Of a DNA stretch of 64,000 bases, positions 49,101 to 59,622 are shown in pieces. The stretch covers positions 2,187,501 through 2,251,500 of the forward strand of contig NC_061135.1 in the NCBI RefSeq assembly GCF_905220365.1, given 5' to 3'. Within the stretch, counting starts at the first letter, position 1; each line of letters begins with the position of its first letter. The position numbers and the translations under genes were made by a program. The DNA is from Vanessa cardui (Eukaryota > Arthropoda > Insecta > Lepidoptera > Nymphalidae). The notes under the pieces are model-generated. The model did no database searches and was not told the origin of the DNA. It saw only the letters and a program-made list of their open reading frames with translations.

Positions 49101-52100
49101 ATGTTTACGTTTTGAATAGATGGAGACGTCATTTGCGCGCCAAAGTCGGCAGTCAAAGTGCAGATAGCGCAAGACTGACGACGAGAGTGACAAATTTTTC
49201 GCTAGCGGACACAAATGTCACCCAATTGTCACGTCGTAACGTGCGCGCACCTCCGTACATATTCAAGGACTCGACAAGAGTGACGAAACAGTCACCGTGA
49301 CAAAAATCACCCGTGCGCGCTAGTTCTTAATGTAGATTATTTTAAAACACCCATATAATAATGATGTCCTGATCTATGTCAGCTACGGTAGTCGATATTT
49401 ATGTGACCCAGCCTACTACTCTTATTATTGTGCTCAAATGCACTTTCTATTACCTGTTTCTCATGATTAGATGGCAATGATGGGAGTTTAGGCGCCAAGA
49501 ACAGCGGCTTTACGTGCTTTCCGAGGCATTCAACTTCCTGACCTTTGTCACGTTACTGAAAAGTCTCGATACAAAAACCGAATAACTTATTTGGCCCGAC
49601 CTTTTTGAACTTTTGTTTTTGATATATCTTGGTATTAGTGGCGTTTTATCTAGTCATTAAACCAACGAGGCAGACGCTAATAATCTATTAATCTAAGTAT
49701 GCACAAAGAAATGCTGTTTAATCTGAATGTCTAACTTAAAAAAACTATATCTAATAGATTGTTGCGATTATGCCCAATGTACATCTTATGTTCGAAAGTC
49801 AATTGCAGTTTTGTAAAAAAAAATGTTTTATGGCTTTTAAATTTCGAAAGTAGATTGTCTGTTAGTTTGATTGTTGTAAATGCAAAGGTGATGAAAAATG
49901 TATATAATTAAAACGTAACGTACCATTGCTTTAGTATAGCGAGTTTTGATCCGCTTTGACGTCATTGTGCGAGTTGTCAGGAGTTAATTTTTTTTTTATA
50001 AGTTTCATGATTTTTAATTCAGATCCTAGTCAAGTTTAAAGTCCACTTACATTTCTTTTTAACATCATTACCAAGAATGAAAGCTAGCTTGAGCTATTTT
50101 CGTACGTTATTAGTTAAAATGAGACGCAACCGGGAATGTAATCTTATCTTAGATGGGTATATAATTGACAACTAGCCAACTAAAGAGATTGTCTATTACA
50201 GGACGCTTAAAAAACGGTTTAAAAATATTTATAAATTTATACGTTACTCAAAAAATCATTCTTGATACATGACATGTATCTTGCAATAGGCACGTGTCTC
50301 ATATATATCATCTATTTGATGATGAGTTACTGTTTTCAAAACATTAGAAAAACTATGAATCGTTTTTGTACGACAAGGCACGGTAACATTACTCATGTGA
50401 AATAATCACTCTATTCCTCTTCAACTACAAGTACACTGACCCTTGGTTGAGAAAGAGATGAAGCGTAAGTAAAACCGATTCCGATGAAACTCCGTTTCAT
50501 CTCATTCTCACATATCGTACAATGTTAAGTTAAACAAGGACAGGGCGATATCCGATGCACAACTGGTGACGTTCGGGTATCGCCCGTCCGCTGGCGCCGG
50601 CGGGGCGTGTAAGTGTGGTGTGCGCAGCGTACTTCCCGCGCGGCGCGTACTTCCCGGCGGAGGGGCGGCGCCCGAGAGGCCGCGGGCGCGGTCGCGGGCG
50701 CGGCCGCCTGCCGTACTTCGACGGGCCCGACGCCACGCACCAGTACTACCAGTACGAGCGCTTTCTGTTTTATGACGCACGTACTCAAGTCGATTTTAAA
50801 AACAATAACGAGGTTGAATCAGTCACGAGGATTTTGGAGCATTCAGCAGACGTTAGAGATTAATGCTTTACTGTATTATACGGTCGTTTTCTGGGTTGCT
50901 ACATTTAAAAATAGAGATAGATCGAGCAGTAAAGGTGAGAGCGTTTCGGATAGCCTTCGGTCCACGTTTTCTGAGATAATGAAAAATGCTAGCCTTATGT
51001 CTTAAGTCTAAAGTCAAAAACCTTTATTCAAAATAGAAGTGTTTACACTTTCTTATTGATGGTTAAAAATATACCACCGGTCCGGAATTTAACACCTTAG
51101 ACCTGAGAAGAACCGGCGAAAGAAACTCAGAGGGATCTATTATTATTATTATTTTTAATGTCAAGTTGCAATATACAATAACAAATATATTTTTGTTATT
51201 TGAAACAGCCTGGATGCGATTATCTCATTCCCAAGGTGTGTGTCGCAATTCCGATCCTCTGGGCAAAAAACGAACCAGCCCTCCTGTCACCAGTGGAGGC
51301 AATGAGGCGAGGTGTGATACTTTTGATGAAGCTTTTTGTACTACTACTCCAAGGGCCAAGCGTTTCGACAGCAAATGGAACAAAAAAGTAATTAGATATA
51401 ATACACGAATATTTAGTTATTTTTTTGGCTTCAGCTTTTTCCGCAGCGGCACCGGCTCTTAAAGTTGTTTCTCGGATATGAAATGGGGCCAACGTGTCAT
51501 ATGTCATTGAATATGTTCGATAATTCAAATTCTGTCAAATTCTGTTAAGTTTGGCATAGTGAAGGAATCAATTTCTTTGATAACAGTAATGTAGTTGACT
51601 TACTAAATTACATTATGCAAATTTATTTCCAAAGTCTTTAGGTGCGTTTTTTCTAGTCTCACAATTTTTCTTCATGCTATTCAACGCTGGTTGCGGTATT
51701 CTTTAGATTCTTCAAGGGAAGGAATATGAAAGACGGTCAAGAGAAATTTAAAACCATATACTTGCAATTGCATTCTGTTCCTTAGATGGATTTGATAAAG
51801 GAATAAGAAATGCGTCACGTCAGATTAACGAATTAAGATGATTGTGTCACATAACATGATAGATTTTTTCGTACTTTTATATGAATTTCCAAAATGTTTT
51901 GATTCAACCTCGTTATATATATGTTTAAACTTTGTTGCTTTGGAAAAGTACATTAAAACAAATAAAACCAACCTAGATTACTCTTAAGCAAGATTAATGA
52001 TCTAAGCACATTTACAAACAAGTTTAATAATATAGTTTATACTCTACTATACATAAAAAATATTAATCTGTGAATTTATTTCCTTCATTATTAAAAGTAC

Positions 52101-52944
52101 GTGAGATAAAGTAAAGTTTAAGTTATCTAGCGAAACCAAACATACCTTACTGATAATATTTTTCAGATATTTCAAGAAGTTAACCGAAGCGGGGCACCGC
52201 AATGAGCACGATAATCGCTCTCGCTCGCGATCCCGTTCCCGCTCGCACTCGCGCCGCCGGTCGTACTCCCGCTCTCGCTCCCGCTCCCGCCGCCGCTCGT
52301 ACTCGCGCTCGCGCTCGAGAAGCAGAAGATCCAGAAGTAGAAGATCCAGGAGCAGAACTCGACGTTCAAGGTCCAGAAGCCGGAGGTCAAGGTAGACATT
52401 TGTTATCTACAAATAAATCATTACTACTGTCTACTATAAATAATTAGTCCATGTTGTGCAGAAATGTTCCAATTTACGGAGACACGAATATAAATAACTT
52501 AGGTTTATCGGCTAGCCGCCTTATTTATATTTTTTGTTTTAAATCGTTCCTGCAGTAAGAAATAGTGTAGTCCACTGACTATGATGAATGTTATACATTT
52601 CTTCATGCCGCAGTTGTTGAGTGTTCTTCCTATATTTGGCACATAATGTTTTAAAATAAATACATGTGATGTTTGTTAACAAAATAAATAAGTCGGTTCT
52701 AGGCTCATGGAATATACTAATTCGTGCTTTAACTTTCAGATCTCACAGCCGTTCAAACTCAAGGTCACGTCGGCGGTCGAAGTCCAGAAGCCGGCGCTCC
52801 AAGACGAAGTCCCGCTCGAAGTCTCGCGCGCGCACGCCGAGCGCCAACCCGCCGCCCGGCGCTCCCGCGCGGCGCTCTCGCAGCTGGTCACTGCCGCGCC
52901 CCGCTGGCGCCAGCAAGTCCTGGTCCAAGAGTCCTAAGAAATAG
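43117..52944 (+). CDS. AKAP17A: AKAP17A (XE7/SFRS17A)-like RRM and RS-domain protein
   Basis: Exons 43117-44033, 44123-44330, 44953-45106, 45822-45974, 48116-48193, 50628-about 50751, 52167-52391 and 52740-52944 give about 687 residues, close to human AKAP17A. Residues 1-140 match the family's N-terminal region (LYLKSFAKLNISVQLP, KSLSNWELMEKL, FPSRHAWDSFFRDA). An RRM follows at about 146-262 (RPDTIHIKNLPIRWF; YFEGYVQFSEYAGFVRCMDS). Then come a long charged coiled coil (exons 1-3), a Gly/Tyr/Pro and RGRGRG segment (exons 5-6), and a C-terminal arginine-serine domain ending WSKSPKK. AKAP17A is a nuclear-speckle protein that influences alternative splicing and tethers protein kinase A in mammals. 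No RII-binding helix is obvious here. The exon 6 donor is uncertain: 50742 or 50751 fits the phase, but both are weak. Confidence 0.93.
45152..45451 (+). repeat. Interspersed repeat family B, full-length-like copy
   Basis: Intact copy in intron 3 of the AKAP17A-like gene, sense orientation, from tttacttggtggtagggctt to tgctcgtccgccaacc and an A-rich tail. Confidence 0.87.
45470..45690. other. GC-richer unassigned block in AKAP17A intron 3
   Basis: Contains gccggcagtgtcgacgttag, a 10-nt G run at 45548-45557, and tcgctggccctattggctag. Its composition differs from the flanks, suggesting an inserted repeat, but no match occurs in the window. Confidence 0.3.
46565..47385. repeat. Rearranged MITE cluster (family M)
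   Basis: A left half (46565-46725) is followed by a complete copy (46726-47067) with both inverted ends (tatagtacgacacaacttag and gctacatctaatttgtgtcc). Then come two further copies of only the right half (47068-47250 and 47251-47385). Each right half starts cttgctttctctgacgcg. The second has an extra ~29 bp and the third a ~20-bp deletion. It lies in intron 4 of the AKAP17A-like gene. Confidence 0.85.
47549..47826 (-). repeat. Interspersed repeat family B
   Basis: Reverse copy in intron 4 of the AKAP17A-like gene, from tttttatatggtatagcttg to acccaaacgggctggcaca. It is followed at 47885-47975 by a short fragment of the cagacagacagcgg repeat. Confidence 0.85.
48320..48525 (-). repeat. Interspersed repeat family B, truncated
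   Basis: Reverse copy lacking the catatgctcgtcc end; it begins at gaaatattaactattcctta. It is in intron 5 of the AKAP17A-like gene. Confidence 0.8.
48801..49320. mobile_element. TIR element with MADF remnant (PIF/Harbinger-like), 520 bp
   Basis: The ends gcacgcactgttaacttttg and, inverted, gcgcgcacgggtgatttttg both continue into tcacggtgact, giving about 31-bp imperfect inverted ends. No clean target duplication is seen (TTA on the left, TAG on the right). On the minus strand 49156-49015 reads NDVLIEEVEKRPALYDKKLK, a MADF-domain start. On the plus strand at 48933 a short MDFEETAVLCELVRFGRKRL stretch may be the other gene's remnant. MADF/Myb-like accessory genes are typical of PIF/Harbinger. 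It lies in intron 5 of the AKAP17A-like gene. Confidence 0.62.
49321..50627 (+). other. Rest of AKAP17A intron 5
   Basis: AT-rich, no gene or clear repeat; it ends at the acceptor gtgtgcgcag (50618-50627) within a CpG-rich 150-bp block that continues into exon 6. Confidence 0.5.
51005..51400. repeat. Dispersed repeat, LINE-tail-like plus linked block
   Basis: The first 150 bp match 27825-27975 (cactttcttattgatggtta, taccaccggt, cctgagaagaa). The following 250 bp (ggatgcgattatctcattcc, cagccctcctgtcaccagtgg, cgacagcaaatggaac) look like part of the same insertion. It is in intron 6 of the AKAP17A-like gene. Confidence 0.45.
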
Positions 52945-52946
52945 AT

Positions 52947-52952
52947 AATAAA
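52947..52952 (+). terminator. Polyadenylation signal of the AKAP17A-like gene
   Basis: AATAAA starts 3 nt after the stop codon TAG at 52942-52944, so the 3' UTR could be extremely short. A T run and a LINE insertion follow at 52976, and no better signal was noticed between the stop codon and the insertion. Confidence 0.55.
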
Positions 52953-52975
52953 TAATTTATTTAATTACTTCTGTC

Positions 52976-53165
52976 GTTTTTTTTTATTTATTTTGTGTGA
53001 TAGTTTGGTAAACAATCAAGAGGCTCATTTGATGCAAAGTGACTACCACCGCCCATGGACATGTGTAACACCGGGGCGTTTGAAGGTGCGTTGTCGACCT
53101 AAGGAAGGAGTACGCTCTATTCTTGAAGTTTCCCAAGTCTCGAAGGTTCCAACTTGGTTGCCATA
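52976..53165 (-). mobile_element. LINE 3' end fragment (family L)
   Basis: Oligo-T, then a copy of the tgactaccaccgcccatgg block, diverged from the 53340 copy (ggaaggagtacgctctattc). It inserted about 30 bp after the stop codon of the AKAP17A-like gene. Confidence 0.7.
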
Positions 53166-53221
53166 CTACCGTACGCATTACAGAGTAATAATAATTATTA
53201 TTAATTTAATACATGGTAGGT

Positions 53222-53326
53222 AGAGCCGAGATGGCCCAGTGATTAGAACGCGTGCATGAAACGGAGCAAGAACGGAAGCTATTAGCCTAGCAGTGAGAAA
53301 TTTACAGGCTGTTACTTTACTTTACA
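53222..53326 (+). repeat. tRNA-derived SINE family A with large internal deletion
   Basis: The head gagccgagatggcccagtga to gcgtgcat is joined directly to the tail block (cctagcagtgagaaatttac, ctgttactttactttac). About 190 bp, including the B box, are missing. Confidence 0.8.
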
Positions 53327-53339
53327 TAGTAGGTACTAT

Positions 53340-53930
53340 TTTTTTTTTTTATGGCATAGGTGGCAAACGAGCAGGAGGCTCACCTGATGGAAAGTGACTA
53401 CCACCGCCCATGGACACCTGCAACACCAGGGGGCTTGCAGGTGCGTTGCCGGCCTTTAAGAAAGGAGTACGCTCTTTTCTTGAAGGTTCCCATGTCGTAT
53501 CGGTTTGGAAAAACCGCCGGCGAAAGCTGGTTCCACAAAGTGGTTGTGCGAGGCAGAAAATGTCTGAGAAATCGCGCTGTTGTGGATTTTCGGACATCAA
53601 GGTGGTGGTGGCGGGTGAAACTTAGAATTTTGGCGAGATTTCCGAAGGTGAAATTCAGCAGCCGGGATTAATCCGAACAATTCCTCGGAACATTCCCCGT
53701 GAAAAATTCGGTAGAAGATGCAGAGTGATCCAACATCTCTACGCAAAGCCAAAGGATCAAGGAGATCGGAAAGGGCTTGGTCGTCGATAATTCGGGTCGC
53801 TCTACGTTGAATGCGGTCAAATGGAAGGAGCTGGTACTGGGGAGCACCCGCCCAGAGGGAGGTCCCGCGCAAGGCTGGGACTTGCCACCGATGGGTACTG
53901 CAGAGTAAGGAATGAATAGTTCCATATTAT
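53340..53930 (-). mobile_element. LINE 3' end (family L) with RT C-terminus
   Basis: The longest copy of family L. Oligo-T at 53341 marks the 3' end. On the minus strand from about 53872 the frame reads MRGTSLWAGAPQYQLLPFDR, QRRATRIIDDQAL and DVGSLCIFYRIFHGECSEEL, typical of the C-terminal end of CR1/Jockey-type LINE polyproteins. A frameshift near 53600 breaks it before the final [14 protein letters not shown] part. It is 5'-truncated and dead. Confidence 0.75.
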
Positions 53931-54176
53931 AATATTATTGTTGACCGAAAATTGTGTGACATGGCCAGGGAAGTGACGTCACCGGACGGACGACGTCGCA
54001 TGAGAACATATATGACACGTACGTGACGAGGCGGTGGATGGTATAAATTCTTGAAAATGTCTACAGGGACGTAATAATAAGTATAAAATTGCTCGAAAAG
54101 AGCTCTAACAGCGCTGACTGCGAGTTCTTACTCACAAGTACAACTCAGTGAGGAAGCTAGCTGCTCAGTAAGGAAG

Positions 54177-54216
54177 ATAGCTGAGTGTTCCTCCTCTTGG
54201 AGGAACACTCAGCTAT
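54177..54216. repeat. Perfect 18-bp hairpin
   Basis: Arms 54177-54194 and 54199-54216 (core gctgagtgttcctcc) around a tctt loop. It is preceded by two gctcagtaaggaag-like short repeats. Confidence 0.85.
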
Positions 54217-54278
54217 CCCGTCACTGCTGATATACCATATTTATTTACTTGTATTTCCAACTAAAATACGCACTGTAG

Positions 54279-54714
54279 TGTTGCCAACTTAATTTTTGGA
54301 AGATCGTACCATAACATAGAAAAGATCGTATTTAGCCAATATTTCCAGAGAGAAAGTAGTACGTCATGAAATGAAAAGAAATCAACGTAGATAATCATTT
54401 AGGAAAAAAGAAAAAAAAAGGAAAGTAAGAAAAAAAACCGGTGTCAAATTTGAATACAAAAATGTCCCGTATACATAAAATCTCCAGTTCCCATTGACTT
54501 CATTTCATACTGATACGAGTATTTCATCTATTCATATTCTATAACAATATACTATAACTTACTGAGAGTTAGACTTACTTATGATTATGGGTATTGAAAA
54601 TTGAATTTTGAAAAGATCGTATGTTTTGCGTACGATTTCGATTACACGATCGTACATCGTACACGAGCCAAAAAGGTCGTATAAATACGATTTAAATCGT
54701 GCGGTTGGCAACGC
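54279..54714. mobile_element. Putative TIR element (gttgccaac ends)
   Basis: Short inverted ends tgttgccaac and gttggcaac(g) bound a 435-bp AT-rich interior with recurring gatcgta motifs. There is no coding capacity. It is probably a MITE, with modest support. Confidence 0.45.
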
Positions 54715-54857
54715 TTTATTGCACTGAGCATGTAGCTCCCTGGAAGCTATTGCAGTCTTTATATAATAACGGCGGTTTTAATTCGTAATTGATTTACGAG
54801 CTAGTGCCCTGTGTAGTTTCTCTTACCTACATAAAAATCGACAGCATTGACTGAAAC

Positions 54858-55075
54858 GACCTCCGTGGTCGAGTGCCTTGTACATCGGTTTTCATAGTAC
54901 GCCACTCTGAGGTACCAGGTTCGATTCCCGGCCGAGACGATGTAGATTACCTTTAGTTTTCTATGTTGTCTTAGGTCTGGGTGTTTGTGGTATCATTACT
55001 TCTGGTTTTCCATAACACTAGTGTTTTAGCTACTTAAATTAGGATCAGAGTAATCTATGTGATGTTGTTTCATAT
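54858..55075 (+). repeat. tRNA-derived repeat (second SINE-like family)
   Basis: Contains cgacctccgtggtcgagtg (A-box-like) and caggttcgattcccggccga (a good B box), followed by a non-tRNA body (gtctgggtgtttgtggtatc, ggatcagagtaat). It is not a functional tRNA: the arms do not pair and no acceptor stem can be formed. Confidence 0.55.
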
Positions 55076-57686
55076 ATGTATATTATTATTATATAACATA
55101 TGCATATATCATACTTTTTCTGATATAGACACAAGCTTGTAAAGTTGTCCCAATTAAAGATATTTCATTCGTAAGAAGAGTAAGTTCACGGTAGTTTTCC
55201 TTGGTGTATTAAATACTCAAAGCAATTAATACACTGAATTCGCAGTAACCATATAATAAACATTTGAACACGAAAACATTACATAAATCTATATAAAAAC
55301 AAGTATTTAAAAATGATGGTATCTCTTAGATTAGCCGTAAAAGCAGAAAAATCATATCTTTCCATTAATCTATTTCTTATAACAAGATAACTTATCGCTC
55401 GACGCTAGCCGATTTAATAATCTACATCCGGATTTAACGGCTAATTTGAATGTATTCTGATTTAGAAATACATCGGTTTTTACTTATTTGATTTAAATGC
55501 CTTATTAACTTTCTATGTTATCGTGTTTATGATCTCTGTTATAGAATTAAATATACATTACTTTTAATAAAACTTTTTTTTCAATCATATCAAATTGACA
55601 TAATCTTATTATTAAAGTCTATATTGTTCTATTTTCGAAGCAAAATCACAAACAAAATTTTACGGTTACTGTTGTCTATGGTCATATATACGTCTATATC
55701 TTGTTGAAATGAGTTCTTGTTAGATAAATATTACTTTATATTTCCATAAAATCTTTAAAAATAAGTGATGTATAATAAAACAGTTACGAGTGTCATAATA
55801 AGACATAAATTTTATAATGTAAGTATTTATATTACACGTAGGAAATTACAATAGTGAATAAAAAGCAAATTTATCAGCATAGATAATAAAATCAGTAGAT
55901 ATTAGTGACAATTAACGAAAACATATTTTACTTAGATACATCGTTAATTAATTATCAAACTTACAATATACAACGAAAAAAGTACCAAGGTCAGTGTAAT
56001 TTTCCGCGGATAGATCCACAGCTTTTTTTTATGTGTGTAGTATTGCTGTTGGCCCTACTGGCCTTTACAGCGTCACCGGTCTTTCGGGCGAGAACTAATG
56101 TCCCCTGTCCTGAGGTTGAGCGCTTGGCTCTATCCACAGCTACTGTCGTCATCTAGCTTATAAGTTTGGAGGCTCTCAAACCCCGACATTTTCTGTCAAA
56201 GATATGCTCTATACTAAAGAGCCTATGACGTTTACCTTTGACGGATACTTTCGACGTTTTCTTTTCTACTATAGGGAATGTTTTTGACAACCTCAAGATT
56301 ACTATAGTCTATAGTAACTTGGGGTTGTGGTATAATTCCGTATCACAGAAACCACGTAAAGTTTTTGTTCCTGTGCCTGATCGCTCTCTTGTCGAGTCGA
56401 TTTGCCAATGGATTATGAAAGTGAGGAATATAAAGGGGTCCTGCGGTTGTGCACATTCGTACACTATACCAAACGTTTCTTATACTGTTGGATAGTATCC
56501 ATGGAGAATCGTCAACTGTGTCCATAATTAAAAGTTAAATATTATCGTATTAAAAAGCTCGTTAAATATTATTACTTAAAAATAAAAATAAGGATATTAT
56601 TTATTTATAGATATTTTACTACCAATATCAGAATAATTACTTATAAGCGGGCGTATATTCAAAGTATTGTTCATAATTTCAGTAAAGTTTTAATTAAGCA
56701 AATCAATTACACAGATAATTTCAGTAGTTATAAATATCGTTACTTTAAAATATCACATACACAAACACACATAGAACACTGAACTATTACAAAATAATAC
56801 AGAAACTATTGGAAATTAGCGATTGGTCGCATACGTGGTGCGCGGGAAATCTTGAATGTAACTGCCTTCAAGATGGCTGCCTCGCTACCCTCGCCGCGAC
56901 GCTTCACTAGAGCGTTCGTCTTCCATTAACACTCTTTTCCAGCCAGTACGAAAAAAAAAAGATGGCGCACCATGCGCCGTCATATTTAAACATCCAATAC
57001 CAACAACTACCCTCCTACTACGCCCAATCTAAACAATCAAAATCCGTTTAGCCACTTTGGAATTTAGAGTCACAGTACACAAGAATTAAAAAAAAACAAA
57101 CACATTTTTAAATAACTGCATTTCTTAACTATGAGAGTGTTTTGGTCACCCATACCCTCATTTTACCTTGGTCACAGCACTTTATCGGTGTAACGACTTA
57201 AGTCCACTCAAATTATCATTCCAAATTTCATCTTCACCTTACATTTACATTTTACTTATAAAAAGATGCCTGAACACTATTTCCATATTTCTCAACTTTA
57301 TACGTCATTTCTTCCATACAAACATCGCTAAATATACCTTAATAATTTTCTGGCTTTCATAAATAAAAACCTAATACCGATTTCTCTATTTAACCTATAT
57401 ACCTAATTCATTTTCATAATTTTCGTTATCTTAACATTATTAAAATCCATTCCCTAATCTTATAAATTCATTGTACGAGCAGAGAAGATCTCATCACATA
57501 GAATTAATCGACGTTATTTAGACGTTATAAAGAGTATTTATTATTATTATTAATTAATCGACGTTGAATACTAGGCTGATAACATTATTAAGTATACAAA
57601 TAAATATAATTGTCATAAAAAAAGACATTATTTTTCAAGAAAGCCATTTGTAAACAATATTTTAGTAGCGTAACATACCTAACGTA

Positions 57687-57731
57687 TTCAAAAACACATT
57701 TTTTATTATATATTAAAAATGTGTTTTTGAA
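57687..57731. repeat. 17-bp hairpin
   Basis: Arms ttcaaaaacacattttt (57687-57703) and its perfect reverse complement (57715-57731) around an 11-nt loop; flanking taacata/ttatg sequences extend the symmetry imperfectly. Confidence 0.8.
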
Positions 57732-58059
57732 AAAATACAAGCGTTATGTTTTTTTTTCTTTTTTTTTTCTTTTTATATCATTCGGTGATAACCCTACCAG
57801 AATTGTACATAATATTTTTGGACGCGTGTCGACTGTACTTATTAAAATCAAGTACAGTTTAGTTATAATTGTTTCACACAAGTCCTAGTGATTCAATTGC
57901 ATTAATTTTTCAAACGATTATTAAATCGCTCAACATACTATTTATTACGTTACTTCGGTTTAAATGGCCAAATTAAAGTTAAAACACTTTAAAATGGCTT
58001 TATGCTATGAATCACATTTTGTACATAAGTACGAAAATAATGTACTTAATATTTACATT

Positions 58060-58335
58060 AACAACAACAACAGCCTGTAAATTTCAATGTTTTTCAAGAA
58101 GCTTTGGAACATATTCCACCACGCTGTTCCAATGCAGGTTGATGGAACAAACATGTGGCAGAATTTCTATTAAATTTGACATGTGTTGTGCTGGTGTTTA
58201 CACGATGTTTTCTTTCACCGCCGAGCACAAGATGAATTATAAACACAAATTAGTGGTGCTTCCCTGAGTTTAAACTTTAAACCCGCAATCATCGGTTAAG
58301 ATGCTCGCGTTTTAATCTTTGGGCCATCTCGGCTC
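58060..58335 (-). repeat. tRNA-derived SINE, family A
   Basis: Minus-strand copy with a (ttg)n-type tail (caacaacaacagcc on the plus strand at 58060) and head near 58335. It has several short deletions. Confidence 0.8.
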
Positions 58336-59571
58336 TCAATTTCGGTAAAATAGTTACTAAATTTTACGTTAGATTGAATGATATTGAGAAGTATATAACC
58401 GGCAAAGGTGCATTTTTGTGTCATGTACATGTATATGATATATGGATGATAGCCGGAGGTATTCCCTCACCCGGTCCCCGAGCAGGCCCCTTTAACTTCA
58501 GCTGGCGTTCAGGTTAATAATTTGTAAATGAATGGTTCGGAACGGCAAAGTTTGGCCTATTTTGCCCGTAAGTTATTGACTCGCAAGTATTTATGTAACA
58601 ATATCTTCGACAGTGTTATAGGGTGTTGTAAATAATTAAGATGAAAATTTATATAAAAGTCATGTGCCTAGGTAAATAAATATATGTGATTGTTTATTTT
58701 TGTGCTTAGAACGTCATTTATTATCAGGTTTACTATTTAATGCTTCACTGCTACATAGTATACTAACCTTTCCAATATGAAGAAATAATCTACTTAAAAG
58801 TTAAAATTTAAATTTTCCTATGTTACAATAATATTGAACCAATTTTTTTTTATACCTGATTAATTTAAAACGAACGGATAATAATATATATATATCCTTA
58901 CATGGAATAAGGGCACTTTTTAGGCTAAAAAATATCAAAAGAACCGACAAGAAACTCTTGTTACTCTCTTTCAATATTTAAAATACAAAGTCATTTTATT
59001 TAAATACAATTATATATCTATGTAATGTATCCTGCGTGGAAGTCAACAAGTATGGAAGAAGACGACAACAGCTTTTAATTAAAATAACCAACTAGTTATG
59101 ACGGCGAGTATATTTATCGGCTGAGTTTTAGGAATTGATACGGAACACCTTTTATTTTCTGTATCTATAAATAAATCATGGACCTACAAAAGGATTTAGG
59201 CGTGATAACCAGAGGTTTAAGTAAACCAGAACTCTAGATTAGGGTTCAAATCTCGGCAGGTATCACTAAATTTTCATGTGTTTATCTCGTATTAAGTAGG
59301 GTACAAGTTCTAACCTAGGATCTAGGTTCCTTGACCTACTTTAAGGAAATATAGATCCTTAAGAAAATAAATCAATTAAAATCTAATTAGCTAAGGATAT
59401 GCATAATAATAATAATTTCCGGACTTACCAATGTTTTTATATTTTACGATAAATTGAAATTATTAAATATATTACGTTATCATTGGATTATATATTTTAA
59501 GCTCGATAACTATACTGTTAATAATAGTAATCGCTGACGTGGGCGGTAATCTTCGATAAATATATAATTAG

Positions 59572-59608
59572 TATAAAATAATTAGCTGAAAATTTTTAGT
59601 GGTTCATT
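59572..59608 (+). promoter_or_regulatory. TATA-type core promoter of the protease homolog
   Basis: TATAAAA at 59572-59578 lies 33 bp before the A of ttcattg (59602-59608), an arthropod initiator-like site, and 51 bp before the ATG. This gives a 5' UTR of about 18 nt. Several GATA motifs (tcgataac, cttcgataaat) just upstream would suit gut expression; that is inference. Confidence 0.5.
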
Positions 59609-59622
59609 GTACGCTGACGAAG

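Larger units (their letters stand above)
55076..59571. other. Intergenic region before the protease homolog
   Basis: No gene was recognised. Segments of distinct composition at 56000-56530 (gttggccctactggccttta, cctatgacgtttacctttga) and 56820-56990 (aagatggctgcctcgc, aaaagatggcgcaccatgcg) look like repeats, but their class is unknown. A GC-richer patch at 58445-58570 is unexplained. A decayed tRNA-like SINE fragment with gggttcaaatctcgg lies near 59195-59280. Confidence 0.4.

Noticed and set aside
50508..50788. Arginine-rich minus-strand frames of up to 90 residues
   Set aside because: They are complements of the GC-rich RGRG exon of the AKAP17A-like gene.
52172..52399. Ser/Gly-rich minus-strand frame
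   Set aside because: It is the complement of the RS-domain exon; the low complexity comes from the repeated coding triplets.
54862..54945. Possible tRNA gene
   Set aside because: A and B boxes are present, but no acceptor or anticodon stem can be folded and the flanks look like a dispersed repeat; treated as tRNA-derived repeat.
55905..56495. Two frames of 83-85 residues
   Set aside because: No recognisable domain, no splice context, and repeat-like surroundings.
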